From assembly GCF_017573505.1 (NCBI RefSeq), contig NZ_JAGEOJ010000034.1:24601-88600 (forward strand): 64,000 nucleotides of DNA, written 5' to 3'. Both the position numbers and the translations under genes were made by a program. The DNA is from Actinomadura barringtoniae (lineage in GTDB: Bacteria > Actinomycetota > Actinomycetes > Streptosporangiales > Streptosporangiaceae). Under the pieces are notes generated by a model, which saw only the letters and a program-made list of their open reading frames with translations, did no database searches and was not told the DNA's origin. Below, one piece after another: positions 26,549 through 35,288 of this stretch (positions within the stretch are counted from its first letter, which is position 1; each line of letters opens with the position of its first letter).

Positions 26549-27121
26549 TCAGCGCGAGTAGAGCGGGTCGGCGACCACGGGGTAGTACGAGCCCTCGTGC
26601 TGGACCCGCATCGTGATGGTCTGCCCCTCCAGGACGTAGTCGGCCTTGACGGGCCGGTACATCGAGTCGCACGCCCACGGGTTGTAGAGGCGGCCCACCG
26701 TCGCGCCGTAGCGCAGGTGGACGACGTCGTAGCCGCCGGACGGCATGGCCTCCAGCACCAGGCCGTCGGCCAGCGAGACCGGGAAGCGGAACTCGCTCGG
26801 GGCGTCCGCGCCATGGATCACGGTGAGCAGCCGGATGCCGCTCGCGGTCGTCTGGGCGACGATGTCGGTGTCGACCTCGATGCCCACGAAGACGCGCAGG
26901 CTCGGCCGCAGCACCTGGGCGACGGTGTCGGCGGCGGGCACGTCGATGCCGAAGTGGATCCGCTGGCCGTCCTTGGTCGGTACCCAGACCCCGTCACGCG
27001 CGCGCTGCCCCCAGGCGACGTCGGGGTTCTCCAGCTCTTGAGGCTCGTTCTTCCCCCGGGCGACGAGTACCCGGGACGCTGCGTTCATCGCCGCGGCAGC
27101 CCCATCCCGTGCATGCCTCAT
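26549..27121 (-). CDS. Hypothetical protein with C-terminal YPVVADP motif
   Basis: 190 residues, no signal peptide or membrane helix. The central part is beta-rich (VWVPTKDGQRIHFGIDVPAA, FVGIEVDTDIVAQT). It ends MRVQHEGSYYPVVADPLYSR. A PVVADP box closes the N-terminal domain of many uncharacterised secreted actinobacterial proteins, usually followed by another domain; here the protein stops right after it. GAGGGGG lies upstream of the ATG at 27121. A later ATG (12 codons in) is possible. Function unknown. Confidence 0.7.
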   Translation of the reverse strand: MRHARDGAAAAMNAASRVLVARGKNEPQELENPDVAWGQRARDGVWVPTKDGQRIHFGIDVPAADTVAQVLRPSLRVFVGIEVDTDIVAQTTASGIRLLTVIHGADAPSEFRFPVSLADGLVLEAMPSGGYDVVHLRYGATVGRLYNPWACDSMYRPVKADYVLEGQTITMRVQHEGSYYPVVADPLYSR

Positions 27122-27306
27122 GGCGGGCCCCCTCGCCTTCTTTCATCACAACCGTGACATCACACTGTTTCGGGTTTACCACGGGGAGGTAGTTCATGGT
27201 GTGCCTTGACCGGCACTTGGGTACATCATGACGTTCGCCCCGTGCGACGTCGCACCTTACACCACCCTTATCGGGACAGTCTGACCCGTAACTAGGATGG
27301 ATCTCC

Positions 27307-27804
27307 ATGAGCACGATCCGCATCGCCGAGCTGCCGCCGGCCGAGCAGGAGTCCATCCGCTCCATGCTGCGCAAGTCCACTCCGCTGCACGAGCTGCTCG
27401 CCCTTGAGATCACCGAGATCGGCGACCGGCACGCGGTGCTGTCGATGCCCGTGCGGGAGGAGGCGTTCAACAGCACCGGCAACCTGCACGGCGGCGCGAT
27501 CGCCACCCTCATCGACGTCGCCGCAGGCACCGCCGCCGCGCGCGGCAGCGGCTTCGAGCCGGGCAAGGTCAGTCTGGTCACCGCCGACCTCCACGTCCGC
27601 TACCTGGGCAGACCGCACGGCGACGTCGTCTTCGCGCGCGCCGAGGTGCTGAAGGCGGGCCGCCAGCTGGTCATCGTCGAGTGCCGCGTGACCGACGCTG
27701 AGGAACGCATCATCGCCGCCGCCGACTTCTCGATGATGCTGGTCCCGCTGCGCCGCCCCCTGCGTCCCGTCGCCACGGCCACCGACACCGACCCCGACCT
27801 CTGA
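27307..27804 (+). CDS. PaaI-family hotdog-fold thioesterase
   Basis: 165 residues. The hotdog fold signature FNSTGNLHGGAIATLIDVAAG carries the catalytic Asn/His-Gly-Gly and Asp of the PaaI/4HBT group, and VTADLHVRYLGRPHGDVVFA forms the following strands. These enzymes hydrolyse acyl- or arylacetyl-CoA thioesters. No phenylacetate genes are adjacent, so the substrate is open. The gene ends 70 bp before the tRNA cluster. Transcription runs in the same direction as the tRNAs. Confidence 0.9.
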   Translation: MSTIRIAELPPAEQESIRSMLRKSTPLHELLALEITEIGDRHAVLSMPVREEAFNSTGNLHGGAIATLIDVAAGTAAARGSGFEPGKVSLVTADLHVRYLGRPHGDVVFARAEVLKAGRQLVIVECRVTDAEERIIAAADFSMMLVPLRRPLRPVATATDTDPDL

Positions 27805-27875
27805 TCCAAAAACACATTGCCCCGGATCATGAACCGGGCGCATCCTTGTGTGCATCAAAGAAAACGAAAGCACGA

Positions 27876-27947
27876 AGGGATGAGCCAGCGGATAGGCGAC
27901 CGGATTCCAACTCCGGTGAAATGTGGGTTCGACTCCTACCGTCCCTG
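27876..27947 (+). tRNA. tRNA-Trp (anticodon CCA)
   Basis: A 72-nt cloverleaf can be drawn by hand. The acceptor is AGGGATG/CGTCCCT with one G-U pair, the anticodon stem is CCGGA/TCCGG with loop TTCCAAC (anticodon 27907-27909), and the T stem is GTGGG/CCTAC around TTCGACT. A1-U72 and G73 match bacterial tRNA-Trp identity. The D stem is short (3 bp), position 8 is not T, and no CCA is encoded, so it looks divergent, as in phage or plasmid tRNA genes. Confidence 0.75.
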
Positions 27948-27962
27948 CTGAGAGTGATCGTT

Positions 27963-28033
27963 GGGCTTGTGGTGTAACGGGAACATTTCTGTTTTGCACG
28001 CAGACGATCGGGGTTCGATTCCCCGCGAGTCCA
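27963..28033 (+). tRNA. tRNA-Ala (anticodon TGC)
   Basis: 71 nt. The acceptor GGGCTTG/CGAGTCC contains G3-U70, the universal identity element for alanine, with A73. The anticodon stem is TCTGT/GCAGA with loop TTTGCAC (anticodon 27995-27997). The T arm is CGGGG-TTCGATT-CCCCG. CCA is not encoded. It lies 15 nt after the tRNA-Trp gene. Confidence 0.8.
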
Positions 28034-28052
28034 CGCGGTAACCGCAGTACAT

Positions 28053-28127
28053 GCCGTAGAGGCCTTGGCGGTGAGGCATCAGGTTTCCACCCTGACAAAC
28101 CGGGTTCGACTCCCGGCTACGGCTCCA
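28053..28127 (+). tRNA. tRNA-Gly (anticodon TCC)
   Basis: A perfect 7-bp acceptor GCCGTAG/CTACGGC, T73 (the bacterial glycine discriminator) and an encoded CCA end. D stem GCCT/AGGC. The anticodon stem TCAGG/CCTGA holds loop TTTCCAC (anticodon 28086-28088). The T stem is CCGGG/CCCGG. This is the best-formed of the four. Confidence 0.87.
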
Positions 28128-28128
28128 C

Positions 28129-28216
28129 GGAGGACTGGCCGAGCGGTAAGGCACCCGTTTCGAAAACGGTAGTCAGGGTGAGACCTGCGGGAGTTCGATT
28201 CTCTCGTCCTCCGCCA
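28129..28216 (+). tRNA. tRNA-Ser (anticodon CGA)
   Basis: 88 nt, class II with a long variable arm. Acceptor GGAGGAC/GTCCTCC, G73, encoded CCA. The anticodon loop is TTCGAAA (anticodon 28161-28163). The T arm is GGGAG-TTCGATT-CTCTC. One mismatch (C-T) sits at the top of the anticodon stem. It begins 1 nt after the tRNA-Gly CCA, so the two are cut from one precursor. Confidence 0.87.
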
Positions 28217-28227
28217 TTGCGACGACG

Positions 28228-28259
28228 GCGCCGCGGCATCGGGATCGATGCCGCGGCGC
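28228..28259 (+). terminator. Rho-independent terminator after the tRNA cluster
   Basis: A perfect 14-bp inverted repeat (GCGCCGCGGCATCG and its complement) with loop GGAT, followed by TTT. It starts 12 bases after the tRNA-Ser CCA and ends 12 bases before the stop codon of the convergent aminotransferase gene, so it probably serves both. Confidence 0.85.
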
Positions 28260-28270
28260 TTTCTCATGCG

Positions 28271-29641
28271 TCAGGCGACCGAGGCGGCCGGAATGAGCAC
28301 TGGTTCCTCATTTCCGGTGTTCTGCACCTCGCCCGGGTGGCCGAGGTCGGCCAGGACCTCCGAGAGGCGGTCGAGTGCGGTGGCGATCCAGGGGACCGTG
28401 GCCGGATCCGGCGCGGCCAGGGCCTCCAGGCGCTGCTCGTCGTTCTCCCCGTACAGCAGGCTCGGCGCCACCCGCACGCGCAGCGCCTCGGCGGGCTCGC
28501 CGAACGAGCTGCCCGGCAGGACGCCCACTCCGTAACGTTCCAAAAGAAGATCGCACAGGTCGGCGGCCGTGCGGACACCGTGGCGCGCCTGGAGCGTCGC
28601 GCGCAGGGGGTCCAGGTCCGGGTAGACGTAAAAGGCCGCTTCCGGCCGCCGCACGCGGGCCCCGGCCGCGGCGAAGCGGTCGGCGACCGCGCCCATCACC
28701 GCGGCGTGCAGGCGCCGGCTGCGGTCGACGTGCGCGACCAGCTCGGCCGGTTCGGAGTAGGCGAACGCGGCGGCGTGCTGGACGGGCGCGGGCGAGCTGG
28801 ACCAGATCTCGCTGGCGATGCCGAGCAGACTGGCGCGCAGGGCCTCGCCGAACGGGCCTTCGGGCAGGCGCGCCACCCCCAGGCGCCAGCCTCCGGCGGC
28901 GTGGGCCTTGCTCAAAGAGGACGTGACGACCGTGCGCTCGGGCGCGAAGGCCGCCGGGCTGTGCACCTGGCGCGAGGGGTCGTGGACGAGGTCGCGGTAG
29001 ATCTCGTCGGAGATGATCACCAGGTCGTGCTCGCGGGCGACCGTGCACAGCCGCCGGACGGTCTCCTCCGAGGCCAGCGTGCCGGTCGGGTTGTCGGGCA
29101 GCGTCACCACGACGGCGCGGATCGTGCGTCCGGCGGCGCGGGCGCGGACCACCGCGTCGGCGAGCAGCGCCGGGCTCGGCACCCCGCCCTCGCCGGGCGG
29201 GGTCGCCACGAAGACCGGGTCGACGTTCGCGAGGGTCGCCTGCGCCGCATAGGACACCCAGCTCGGCGCCGGCACGACCACGTCGCCGCCGATCGCCGTG
29301 ATGAGCGCGAAGAGCAGGGGCTTGCTGCCGGGCCCGCTGACGATCATGCCCGGGTCGGTGGGCAGCCCGCGCCGGGCCCAGTAACCGGCCACGGCGGCGC
29401 GCAGCGGGGCCGAGCCCGCGACCGGCCCGTACGCGCCGCGGTCGGCGCCGGCGGCCAGCTCGCGCACGAGCGCCGGATGGATCGGGATGCCCGCCTCACC
29501 GAAGCCGAGCGGGAGTACCCAGGCGCCTTCCCTCTTCTTACGCGCGATGGCCTCGTTGACCGCGAGGGTCGGGGAGAGCGGGACGTGACGTAGGGGAGGG
29601 TGGAGCGGGCGGGGCTCGGTGGGCAGGTCATGGACAGGCAT
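28271..29641 (-). CDS. PLP-dependent aminotransferase, class I/II
   Basis: 456 residues from the ATG giving MPVHDLPTEPRPLHPPLRHV; the frame is open further 5' but without family similarity. Fold-type I motifs: GAYGPVAGSAPLRAAVAGYW, LPDNPTGTLAS (substrate-binding Asn), IISDEIYRDLVH (Asp and Tyr to PLP) and SSLSKAHAAGGWRLG, with the Schiff-base Lys. Resembles aspartate/aromatic aminotransferases of the AspC-like AT-I family. The specificity cannot be set. Divergent from the LysR gene at 29784, which is the likely regulator. Confidence 0.9.
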   Translation of the reverse strand: MPVHDLPTEPRPLHPPLRHVPLSPTLAVNEAIARKKREGAWVLPLGFGEAGIPIHPALVRELAAGADRGAYGPVAGSAPLRAAVAGYWARRGLPTDPGMIVSGPGSKPLLFALITAIGGDVVVPAPSWVSYAAQATLANVDPVFVATPPGEGGVPSPALLADAVVRARAAGRTIRAVVVTLPDNPTGTLASEETVRRLCTVAREHDLVIISDEIYRDLVHDPSRQVHSPAAFAPERTVVTSSLSKAHAAGGWRLGVARLPEGPFGEALRASLLGIASEIWSSSPAPVQHAAAFAYSEPAELVAHVDRSRRLHAAVMGAVADRFAAAGARVRRPEAAFYVYPDLDPLRATLQARHGVRTAADLCDLLLERYGVGVLPGSSFGEPAEALRVRVAPSLLYGENDEQRLEALAAPDPATVPWIATALDRLSEVLADLGHPGEVQNTGNEEPVLIPAASVA

Positions 29642-29783
29642 CAAGCGCTCCAGGGCGTGACGAGATAACGGTGGGTGAAAGAGGAATCCCCGTGAGTGAA
29701 CCGGCCGGGCTCGCTCACCATGTTTGCTCGCCACGAGCATCATCACAAGCGAGTCTCGTCGATGCTGACCGTAAGATGGACTG

Positions 29784-30716
29784 ATGCTAGAAGTGCGAAG
29801 GCTCCGGCTGCTTTCCGAATTCGCCCGCCGGGGAAGCATCGCGGCCACCGCTTCGGCCTTGGGGTATACGCCTTCCGCGGTCTCCCAGCAATTGGCCGCG
29901 TTGGAACGCGAGACGCGGGTGGCATTGCTGGACCGTACGGCGCGCAGCGCGGAACTCACCGACGCGGGCCGGCGCCTCGCCGAACGCGCCGAGCAGATTC
30001 TCACGCTCGTCGAGGAGGCCGAGGCCGAACTGTCGGCGGAGGCGGACGCGCCGACCGGCAGGGTGGTGGTCACCGCGTTCCCGACGGCGGCGGTCGCGTT
30101 CGCCCCGGCGCTCGCGCGCAGCCTCGGCGACCACCCCGGGCTCACGTTCGTGCTGCGGCAGACGCGGCCGAGCGACGGCATCCGGCAGGTGCAGAGCGGC
30201 GAGGTCGACATCGCGCTCGTCGACGACTGGACGGGCAAGCTCGCCGACCAGTCACCGGCGGCGCTGAAGTTCTTCCACCTGCGGACCGATCCGCTGGTGC
30301 TGGCCGTTCCGGCGTCGCACCCGATGTCGGATCCGCAGCGGGCGGTCGACCTTCAGGAACTGCGCGAGGAGCCGTGGATGGCCGCGCCGCCCGGCGAGCC
30401 GTCCCGGCAGGCCGTGGAACGCCTGCTGGACACGGTCGGCGGCGCCCGGCCCGTGCCGTGGGAGTTCGAGGGGCTGCACACCATCCTCAGCCTCGTGGCC
30501 CGGGGCATCGGCATTACCGCGATCCCGGCGCTGGCGCTGGCCGCCGGGGACCGCGGGGTCGCCGTACGCGACATCCCCGGCGTCACGCTCGCCCGCGAGG
30601 TCTTCGCCGTCACGCGCGCGGCGAGCGTCCGGCGGCCGTCGGTGGCGGTCACCATGCGCGCCATCTACGCCGCCGCCCAGGAGGTCTCGGCGGCCCGGAC
30701 CGAGCCCGGCGAGTAG
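29784..30716 (+). CDS. LysR-family transcriptional regulator
   Basis: 310 residues. MLEVRRLRLLSEFARRGSIA with AATASALGYTPSAVSQQLAA is a classic LysR winged HTH. The effector domain starts near residue 92 (GRVVVTAFPTAAVAFAPALA). It is transcribed away from the aminotransferase with about 140 bp between them, the usual LysR-target arrangement. The effector could be the amino- or keto-acid of that enzyme (inference). Confidence 0.92.
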   Translation: MLEVRRLRLLSEFARRGSIAATASALGYTPSAVSQQLAALERETRVALLDRTARSAELTDAGRRLAERAEQILTLVEEAEAELSAEADAPTGRVVVTAFPTAAVAFAPALARSLGDHPGLTFVLRQTRPSDGIRQVQSGEVDIALVDDWTGKLADQSPAALKFFHLRTDPLVLAVPASHPMSDPQRAVDLQELREEPWMAAPPGEPSRQAVERLLDTVGGARPVPWEFEGLHTILSLVARGIGITAIPALALAAGDRGVAVRDIPGVTLAREVFAVTRAASVRRPSVAVTMRAIYAAAQEVSAARTEPGE

Positions 30717-30739
30717 GCGATCAGGCCGGGCGAAGCCAC

Positions 30740-31219
30740 CTACGTGTAATCGAACCAGCCCTGCATCTTGGCGCCGAACATCATGTCGCCGGAGATCTTG
30801 ATCTTGCCGGTCATGACGCCGGTGACGCCGTTCAGCTTGCCCGCGCACAGCCGCAGCAGGTTCGGCAGCGACATGCCGAGCGTGACCTTGGCCTTGTCGG
30901 GGGCGCCGCGGCCGCCCTCGGCGGTGCCGCCCGCGATCGTGAGGTGATAGGTGCGCTGGCCGGAGGGGGTGTCGATGTTCCACCGGACGACGCCGCCGTC
31001 CTTGCCCGCCTTGTCGGGCACGAAGCGGGTGCCCATCAGCCCGAAGATCCGGTCGAGGACGTTGTCCACGCCGACCTCCCGGACGAACTGCGTGATCACC
31101 GCGTCGTCGACGCCCGGCGCCTCGAGCAGCTGCCGCAGCTCGCCCGGCGTGCCGACGGCGTTCAGCATCTCCTGGAACTGCCCGGAGTCGTCCATGTCGG
31201 GGGGAAGAGCCTCGCCCAT
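30740..31219 (-). CDS. SCP2 sterol-carrier-domain protein
   Basis: 159 residues. The SCP2 fold is seen in VRWNIDTPSGQRTYHLTIAG, KVTLGMSLPNLLRLCAGKLN and GVMTGKIKISGDMMFGAKMQ. The N-terminal 60 residues are helical. Such small proteins bind lipids or sterol-like ligands; the role in actinomycetes is unknown. AGGAGG precedes the ATG at 31219 by 7 bases. It ends convergent with the LysR gene, 23 bp away. Confidence 0.9.
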   Translation of the reverse strand: MGEALPPDMDDSGQFQEMLNAVGTPGELRQLLEAPGVDDAVITQFVREVGVDNVLDRIFGLMGTRFVPDKAGKDGGVVRWNIDTPSGQRTYHLTIAGGTAEGGRGAPDKAKVTLGMSLPNLLRLCAGKLNGVTGVMTGKIKISGDMMFGAKMQGWFDYT

Positions 31220-31562
31220 CCGCGCCTCCTCATTGAGAACGTCTGCGAGAACCGTGTGCGAGAACTATTAACGACCGGTCTAATACGGTCAAGGGTGCTG
31301 GAAGGTGGGTTTTCGGTGTCCGGCGGGGGTCGTCGGTGTCCGGCAGGGGTGACGATAGTGCCGTGCGACCCGGAACGTGGCGAAGTCGCCCGACTACTTC
31401 CGGTCATCGGTGGGAGAATGTCCGAAGAGTGCAAATCTGGCCGCATTCGGCCGGGACCCGCACTTCAGCGGGCCCGGAGCCGAACCAACCCCCGAGCCGG
31501 TCCGGAGGCGGACCGGGGCGCACGGCGCCGCCGGAACGGCGCCCGGGGCGGAGGCGGGCCGG

Positions 31563-32393
31563 ATGACCAGCGCGGTCGGTGCGAGGCGAAACCGTACGGG
31601 GGAGCCTGGATCTTCACGTACCGTGGGGCTGGTCTCGACCACACCACCGGCCCCAGCGGCCGATCCGGGAGTGCAGCGCCTGATGGAACGACCGTCCACT
31701 CTCCTCGCGGACCCGGCCGGGCCGGCGGGCGACGAGCAGCACGGGCATCACGCTCGCCATGCCCACCATGCGTTCGAGCTTCCCCGGCTGGCGTCGATGC
31801 TCAGGCACGCGCTGCCGAAGTTCGTGGAGGGCGTGATCGCCCCGGTCGTGGTCTTCTACGCCGCGTTCGCGCTGCTCGGCCTGAACGGCGCGCTCGTCGC
31901 GGCCGTCACCTGGGTGTACGGCGGGATCGCCTGGCGTTACTGGCGCGGGCACGGGGTCTCGGGGATGCTGCTGCTGGCCGCCGTGGGCGTCACCGTCCGG
32001 GCGGGCCTGGCCGCGGCCACCCACAGCGCGGTCGTCTACTTCCTGCAGCCCACGCTCGGCACGCTCCTGGTGAGCATGGCGTTCCTCGCCTCGGTCCCGC
32101 TGCGGCGGCCGCTCGCCCAGAAGCTCGCCACCGACATGGTGCCGATGCCCGAGGCGTTCCTGCGGCACGAGCGGGTCCGGCAGTTCTTCCTGCGCATCTC
32201 GCTGCTGTGGTCGCTGGTGTTCATGGTGAACGCCTCCATCAGCACCTACATGCTCTTCAACGAGTCGCTCGGCATGTACCTGTGGGTGCGCACCGGCCTG
32301 GTGGCCGCGCTCGGCGCCGCCGCGGTCGTGGTGTCGGTGCTCGGCTTCAAGCGCTGCCTGCGCCACGTGAACGGCGAGCCCGCACTCGCCTGA
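31563..32393 (+). CDS. VC0807-family membrane protein
   Basis: 276 residues from the ATG at 31563, chosen for GGAGG 8 bases upstream. About 70 polar residues, including a His-rich DEQHGHHARHAHHAF, precede five or six membrane helices. The landmarks MLRHALPKFVEGVIAPVVVF, LNGALVAAVTWVYGGIAWRY and SAVVYFLQPTLGTLLVSMAF define the VC0807-like family of unknown function. The frame is open 62 codons further upstream, but that part looks non-coding. A terminator follows (32457-32480). Confidence 0.83.
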   Translation: MTSAVGARRNRTGEPGSSRTVGLVSTTPPAPAADPGVQRLMERPSTLLADPAGPAGDEQHGHHARHAHHAFELPRLASMLRHALPKFVEGVIAPVVVFYAAFALLGLNGALVAAVTWVYGGIAWRYWRGHGVSGMLLLAAVGVTVRAGLAAATHSAVVYFLQPTLGTLLVSMAFLASVPLRRPLAQKLATDMVPMPEAFLRHERVRQFFLRISLLWSLVFMVNASISTYMLFNESLGMYLWVRTGLVAALGAAAVVVSVLGFKRCLRHVNGEPALA

Positions 32394-32456
32394 GGGTCGA
32401 GGGTCGAGAGGCGAGGGCGCTTGAACGGGCGCTCGCGTCTGCTGAAGCAGGCACTC

Positions 32457-32480
32457 GAGACCGCCTGACCTTGCGGTCTC
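32457..32480 (+). terminator. Terminator after the VC0807-family gene
   Basis: GAGACCGC and GCGGTCTC form an 8-bp stem with an 8-base loop, followed by TGGGTTTT. It separates the membrane-protein gene from the L,D-transpeptidase genes. A small palindrome ACCCC-ATCA-CGGGGT (about 32527-32541) lies in the transpeptidase leader. Confidence 0.7.
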
Positions 32481-32558
32481 TGGGTTTTGCCTGGTTCGTC
32501 CTCCCGCCGAATCTCCGATAGATTTCACCCCATCACGGGGTAAAACGGGGGATTTGGA

Positions 32559-33743
32559 GTGTTTGTGAGGCTTACGGGGCGTGTGGGTTTCGTGCTGGCC
32601 GGCGGCGCGGGGGCGGCGATGGTCCTGGCCGGATGCAGCGGCGGTGACAGCGGGTCCGGTGAGCTCGCCGGCGGCTCGGGCCGTACCGCGAACCCGGTGA
32701 CGATCACACCGGGGAACGGCACCGGCGCGGTCAAGCCGGACAGCCCGATCGAGGTCAAGGCCGCCGACGGCACCCTGAAGACGGTCACCGTCCAGGGCAA
32801 GGGCGCCACCATCACCGGCAAGCTCTCAGCCGACCGCAAGACCTGGCGCAGCGACCGCACGCTCACGCCCGGCACCGCCTACACCGTCACCGCGCAGGGC
32901 GAGCGCGACGGCAAGCCGAACACCGCGACCAGCAGCTTCACCACGCTGAAGCCGTCCAAGACGCTCTCGGTGGTCGACGTCACGCCGAACCTGAAGGGTG
33001 AGAAGGTGGGCGTCGGCATGCCGATCATGCTCCGCTTCAACCGGGCGGTCACCGACAAGGCGGCCGTCGAGCGGGCGCTGCAGGTCACGCCGGAGAAGCC
33101 GGTCGAGGGCGCCTGGCGCTGGATCGGCTCCGACCAGGTGATCTACCGCACCAAGACGTACTGGGCGCCCCATCAGAAGGTGCGCTTCCAGGGCCGGCTG
33201 GCCGGCGTGAACGCGGGCAAGGGCGTCTACGGCGCCAAGGACGTCGAGGAGACCCTCAGCATCGGCGCCGCCCAGATCACCACCGGCAACATCAGCAAGC
33301 ACAAGATGACGGTCACGCGCGACGGGAAGAAACTGCGGTCCATCCCGTTCAGCGCGGGCAACGGCTCGACCCGCGAGTTCACCACCACCAGCGGCGTCCA
33401 CCTGCTCATGGAGAAGGCCAACCCGGTCACGATGGTCTCGCCCGGCCGCAAGGAGGGCGATCCCGGCTACTACAAGACCGTGGTGAACTACGCGGTCCGC
33501 TTCTCCAACAGCGGCGAGTACACCCACTCGGCACCCTGGTCGGTCGGCTCGCAGGGCTCGGCGAACGTCAGCCACGGCTGCCTGAACCTCAGCCCGTCCA
33601 ACGCCAAGTGGTATTACGACGTCATGCAGCGCGGCGACGTGATCAAGCTGACCGGCAGTGACCGCGACGTGGAGTACGACAACGGCTGGAGCTACTGGCA
33701 GCTCCCGTTCGAGCAGTGGAAGAAGGGCAGCGCGCTCAGCTAG
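32559..33743 (+). CDS. L,D-transpeptidase lipoprotein (first of tandem pair)
   Basis: 394 residues from a GTG. A lipoprotein signal (hydrophobic core, then LAGCSG lipobox) is followed by two bacterial Ig-like domains (about residues 45-240) and a YkuD catalytic domain. Its active site is SHGCLNLSPSNAKWYYDV with the nucleophilic Cys preceded by the conserved His two residues before. The enzyme makes 3-3 cross-links in peptidoglycan on the outer membrane face, as LdtMt2 does in mycobacteria (family knowledge). A C-terminal subdomain (EYDNGWSYWQLPFEQWKKGS) is typical. Head to tail with a paralogue 223 bp downstream. Confidence 0.94.
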   Translation: MFVRLTGRVGFVLAGGAGAAMVLAGCSGGDSGSGELAGGSGRTANPVTITPGNGTGAVKPDSPIEVKAADGTLKTVTVQGKGATITGKLSADRKTWRSDRTLTPGTAYTVTAQGERDGKPNTATSSFTTLKPSKTLSVVDVTPNLKGEKVGVGMPIMLRFNRAVTDKAAVERALQVTPEKPVEGAWRWIGSDQVIYRTKTYWAPHQKVRFQGRLAGVNAGKGVYGAKDVEETLSIGAAQITTGNISKHKMTVTRDGKKLRSIPFSAGNGSTREFTTTSGVHLLMEKANPVTMVSPGRKEGDPGYYKTVVNYAVRFSNSGEYTHSAPWSVGSQGSANVSHGCLNLSPSNAKWYYDVMQRGDVIKLTGSDRDVEYDNGWSYWQLPFEQWKKGSALS

Positions 33744-33966
33744 ATCGCCGGCCCGGCGTCCGGCCGGTCCGCTCGCCGGGCTCGGCGAGATCGCCTGCCG
33801 GGTCCAGTCGGTTCGCTTGCCGGACGCTCAGCGGGCGTTCAGCATTGGTCCAGTTCGGGGTGCTCTTGCAACACTTTGATCTCGGACAACCGCCAAAAGC
33901 CATGGTTGTGGCATCATCGACGATTTTTGTCGCTAATGTCTCCCTGGTGACGAGGGGTATGGAGGG

Positions 33967-35208
33967 GTGACGGTGCAGCGGAGGCTTGGCACAGGAGTAC
34001 GGGCGGGTGCGGGCCTGACTGGGGCCGTGCTGCTCCTCGCGGCGTGCTCCGGGGGCGGCGAGAAGGACAAGAGCGAGACCGTCGCCGGCCAGGGCGCGGC
34101 CAACGCACCGCAGGTGACGATCACCCCCGGTGACGGCTCGGGCAAGGCCAAGCCGGAGGCCGGGGTCGAGATCAAGGCGGCGGGCGGCACGCTGGAGCAG
34201 GTGACCGTCACCCGCAAGGGCAAGCCGGTCGAGGGCCAGATGTCGGCCGACAAGACCAGCTGGAAGTCGCGGACGCTGCGTCCAGGCTCCAAGTACGAGG
34301 TCTCCGCGGTCGCCAAGAGCCCGCAGGGCAAGACGACGACCGCCGGCAGCAAGTTCTCCACGCTCAAGGCGGAGAACGAGCTGGAGATCATCGACGTCAC
34401 GCCGGACAAGAACGAGAAGGTCGGCGTCGGCATGCCGATCCAGGTGACGTTCAACCACGACGTCGGCGACCGCAAGGCCGTCGAGCGCGCGCTGGAGGTC
34501 AAGTCCACCAAGGCCGCCACCGGCGCCTGGTACTGGATGAGCGACACCCAGGTGGTCTTCCGCACCAAGAACGGCCACTACTGGAAGGCCAACCAGAAGG
34601 TCACCTTCACCGCGAAGCTCTCCGGCGTGAAGTCGTCCAAGAAGACCTACGGCGTCGACGACTTCACCCGCAGCTTCCGCATCGGCGACGAGCACATGAT
34701 CACCGCCAGCACCAAGACCCACCGGCTGACCGTCAAGAAGAACGGCAAGAAGGTGAACGGCTGGGGGATCAGCGCCGGCCGCGGCGGGCGCGTGGTGAAC
34801 GGCGTCGACACCTACCTCACCACCAGCGGCGTCCACCTGACCATGGGCAAGGAGAATCCGGCGATCATGACGTCGGAGTGGATGGGCGTGAAGCCGGACG
34901 ACAAGGCCAACGGCGGCTACAAGGAGGTCATCCCGTTCGCGGTGCGGATCTCCAACAGCGGCGAGTACATCCACTCGATGGCCTCGACCGTGTGGGCACA
35001 GGGCCACCAGAACGTCAGCCACGGCTGCCTGAACTCCCCGCCCTCCAAGGCCGAGTGGTTCTACAACTGGTCCTACCGCGGCGACCCAGTGGTCATCTCC
35101 GGGAGCAAGCGCGGCCTCGACTACACCAACGGCTGGTCCTTCTACCAGCTGTCGTGGAAGAAGTGGGTCAAGGGCAGCGCCCTGGACCGCGAGGTCACCA
35201 CCGGCTGA
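33967..35208 (+). CDS. L,D-transpeptidase lipoprotein (second of tandem pair)
   Basis: 413 residues from a GTG. Same plan as its neighbour: lipobox LLAACSGGG, two Ig-like domains, and a YkuD domain with QNVSHGCLNSPPSKAEWFYN and the C-terminal YTNGWSFYQLSWKKW. It carries extra Lys-rich segments and an insert of about 15 residues in the catalytic domain (EWMGVKPDDKANGGYKEVI) relative to the first copy. The upstream gap (223 bp) is long enough for its own promoter. The two copies probably differ in timing or in preferred substrate (inference). Confidence 0.94.
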   Translation: MTVQRRLGTGVRAGAGLTGAVLLLAACSGGGEKDKSETVAGQGAANAPQVTITPGDGSGKAKPEAGVEIKAAGGTLEQVTVTRKGKPVEGQMSADKTSWKSRTLRPGSKYEVSAVAKSPQGKTTTAGSKFSTLKAENELEIIDVTPDKNEKVGVGMPIQVTFNHDVGDRKAVERALEVKSTKAATGAWYWMSDTQVVFRTKNGHYWKANQKVTFTAKLSGVKSSKKTYGVDDFTRSFRIGDEHMITASTKTHRLTVKKNGKKVNGWGISAGRGGRVVNGVDTYLTTSGVHLTMGKENPAIMTSEWMGVKPDDKANGGYKEVIPFAVRISNSGEYIHSMASTVWAQGHQNVSHGCLNSPPSKAEWFYNWSYRGDPVVISGSKRGLDYTNGWSFYQLSWKKWVKGSALDREVTTG

Positions 35209-35220
35209 GCTTGCCGAAGC

Positions 35221-35259
35221 GTCGGGAACCCCGTCTCGCTCCGCGAGGCGGGGCCCGAC
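35221..35259 (+). terminator. Long hairpin after the second L,D-transpeptidase
   Basis: Two nested inverted arms: GTCGGG...CCCGAC outside and CCCCGTCTCGC...GCGAGGCGGGG inside (one G-U wobble), loop TCC. There is no T-run. It lies 13 bases after the stop codon and 29 bases before the next start, so it could terminate or weaken transcription into the lipoprotein gene. Confidence 0.65.
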
Positions 35260-35288
35260 CGGTATCCGCCCCTTGACCAGGAGCTCCC

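Noticed and set aside
26549..27121. Toxin domain of a polymorphic system suggested by the PVVADP box
   Set aside because: The protein ends right after the box, with no C-terminal toxin domain and no immunity gene next to it.
29696..32521. 941-residue plus-strand open frame
   Set aside because: Overlaps LysR, SCP2 and VC0807-family genes in other frames, each with real family motifs; low-complexity composition.
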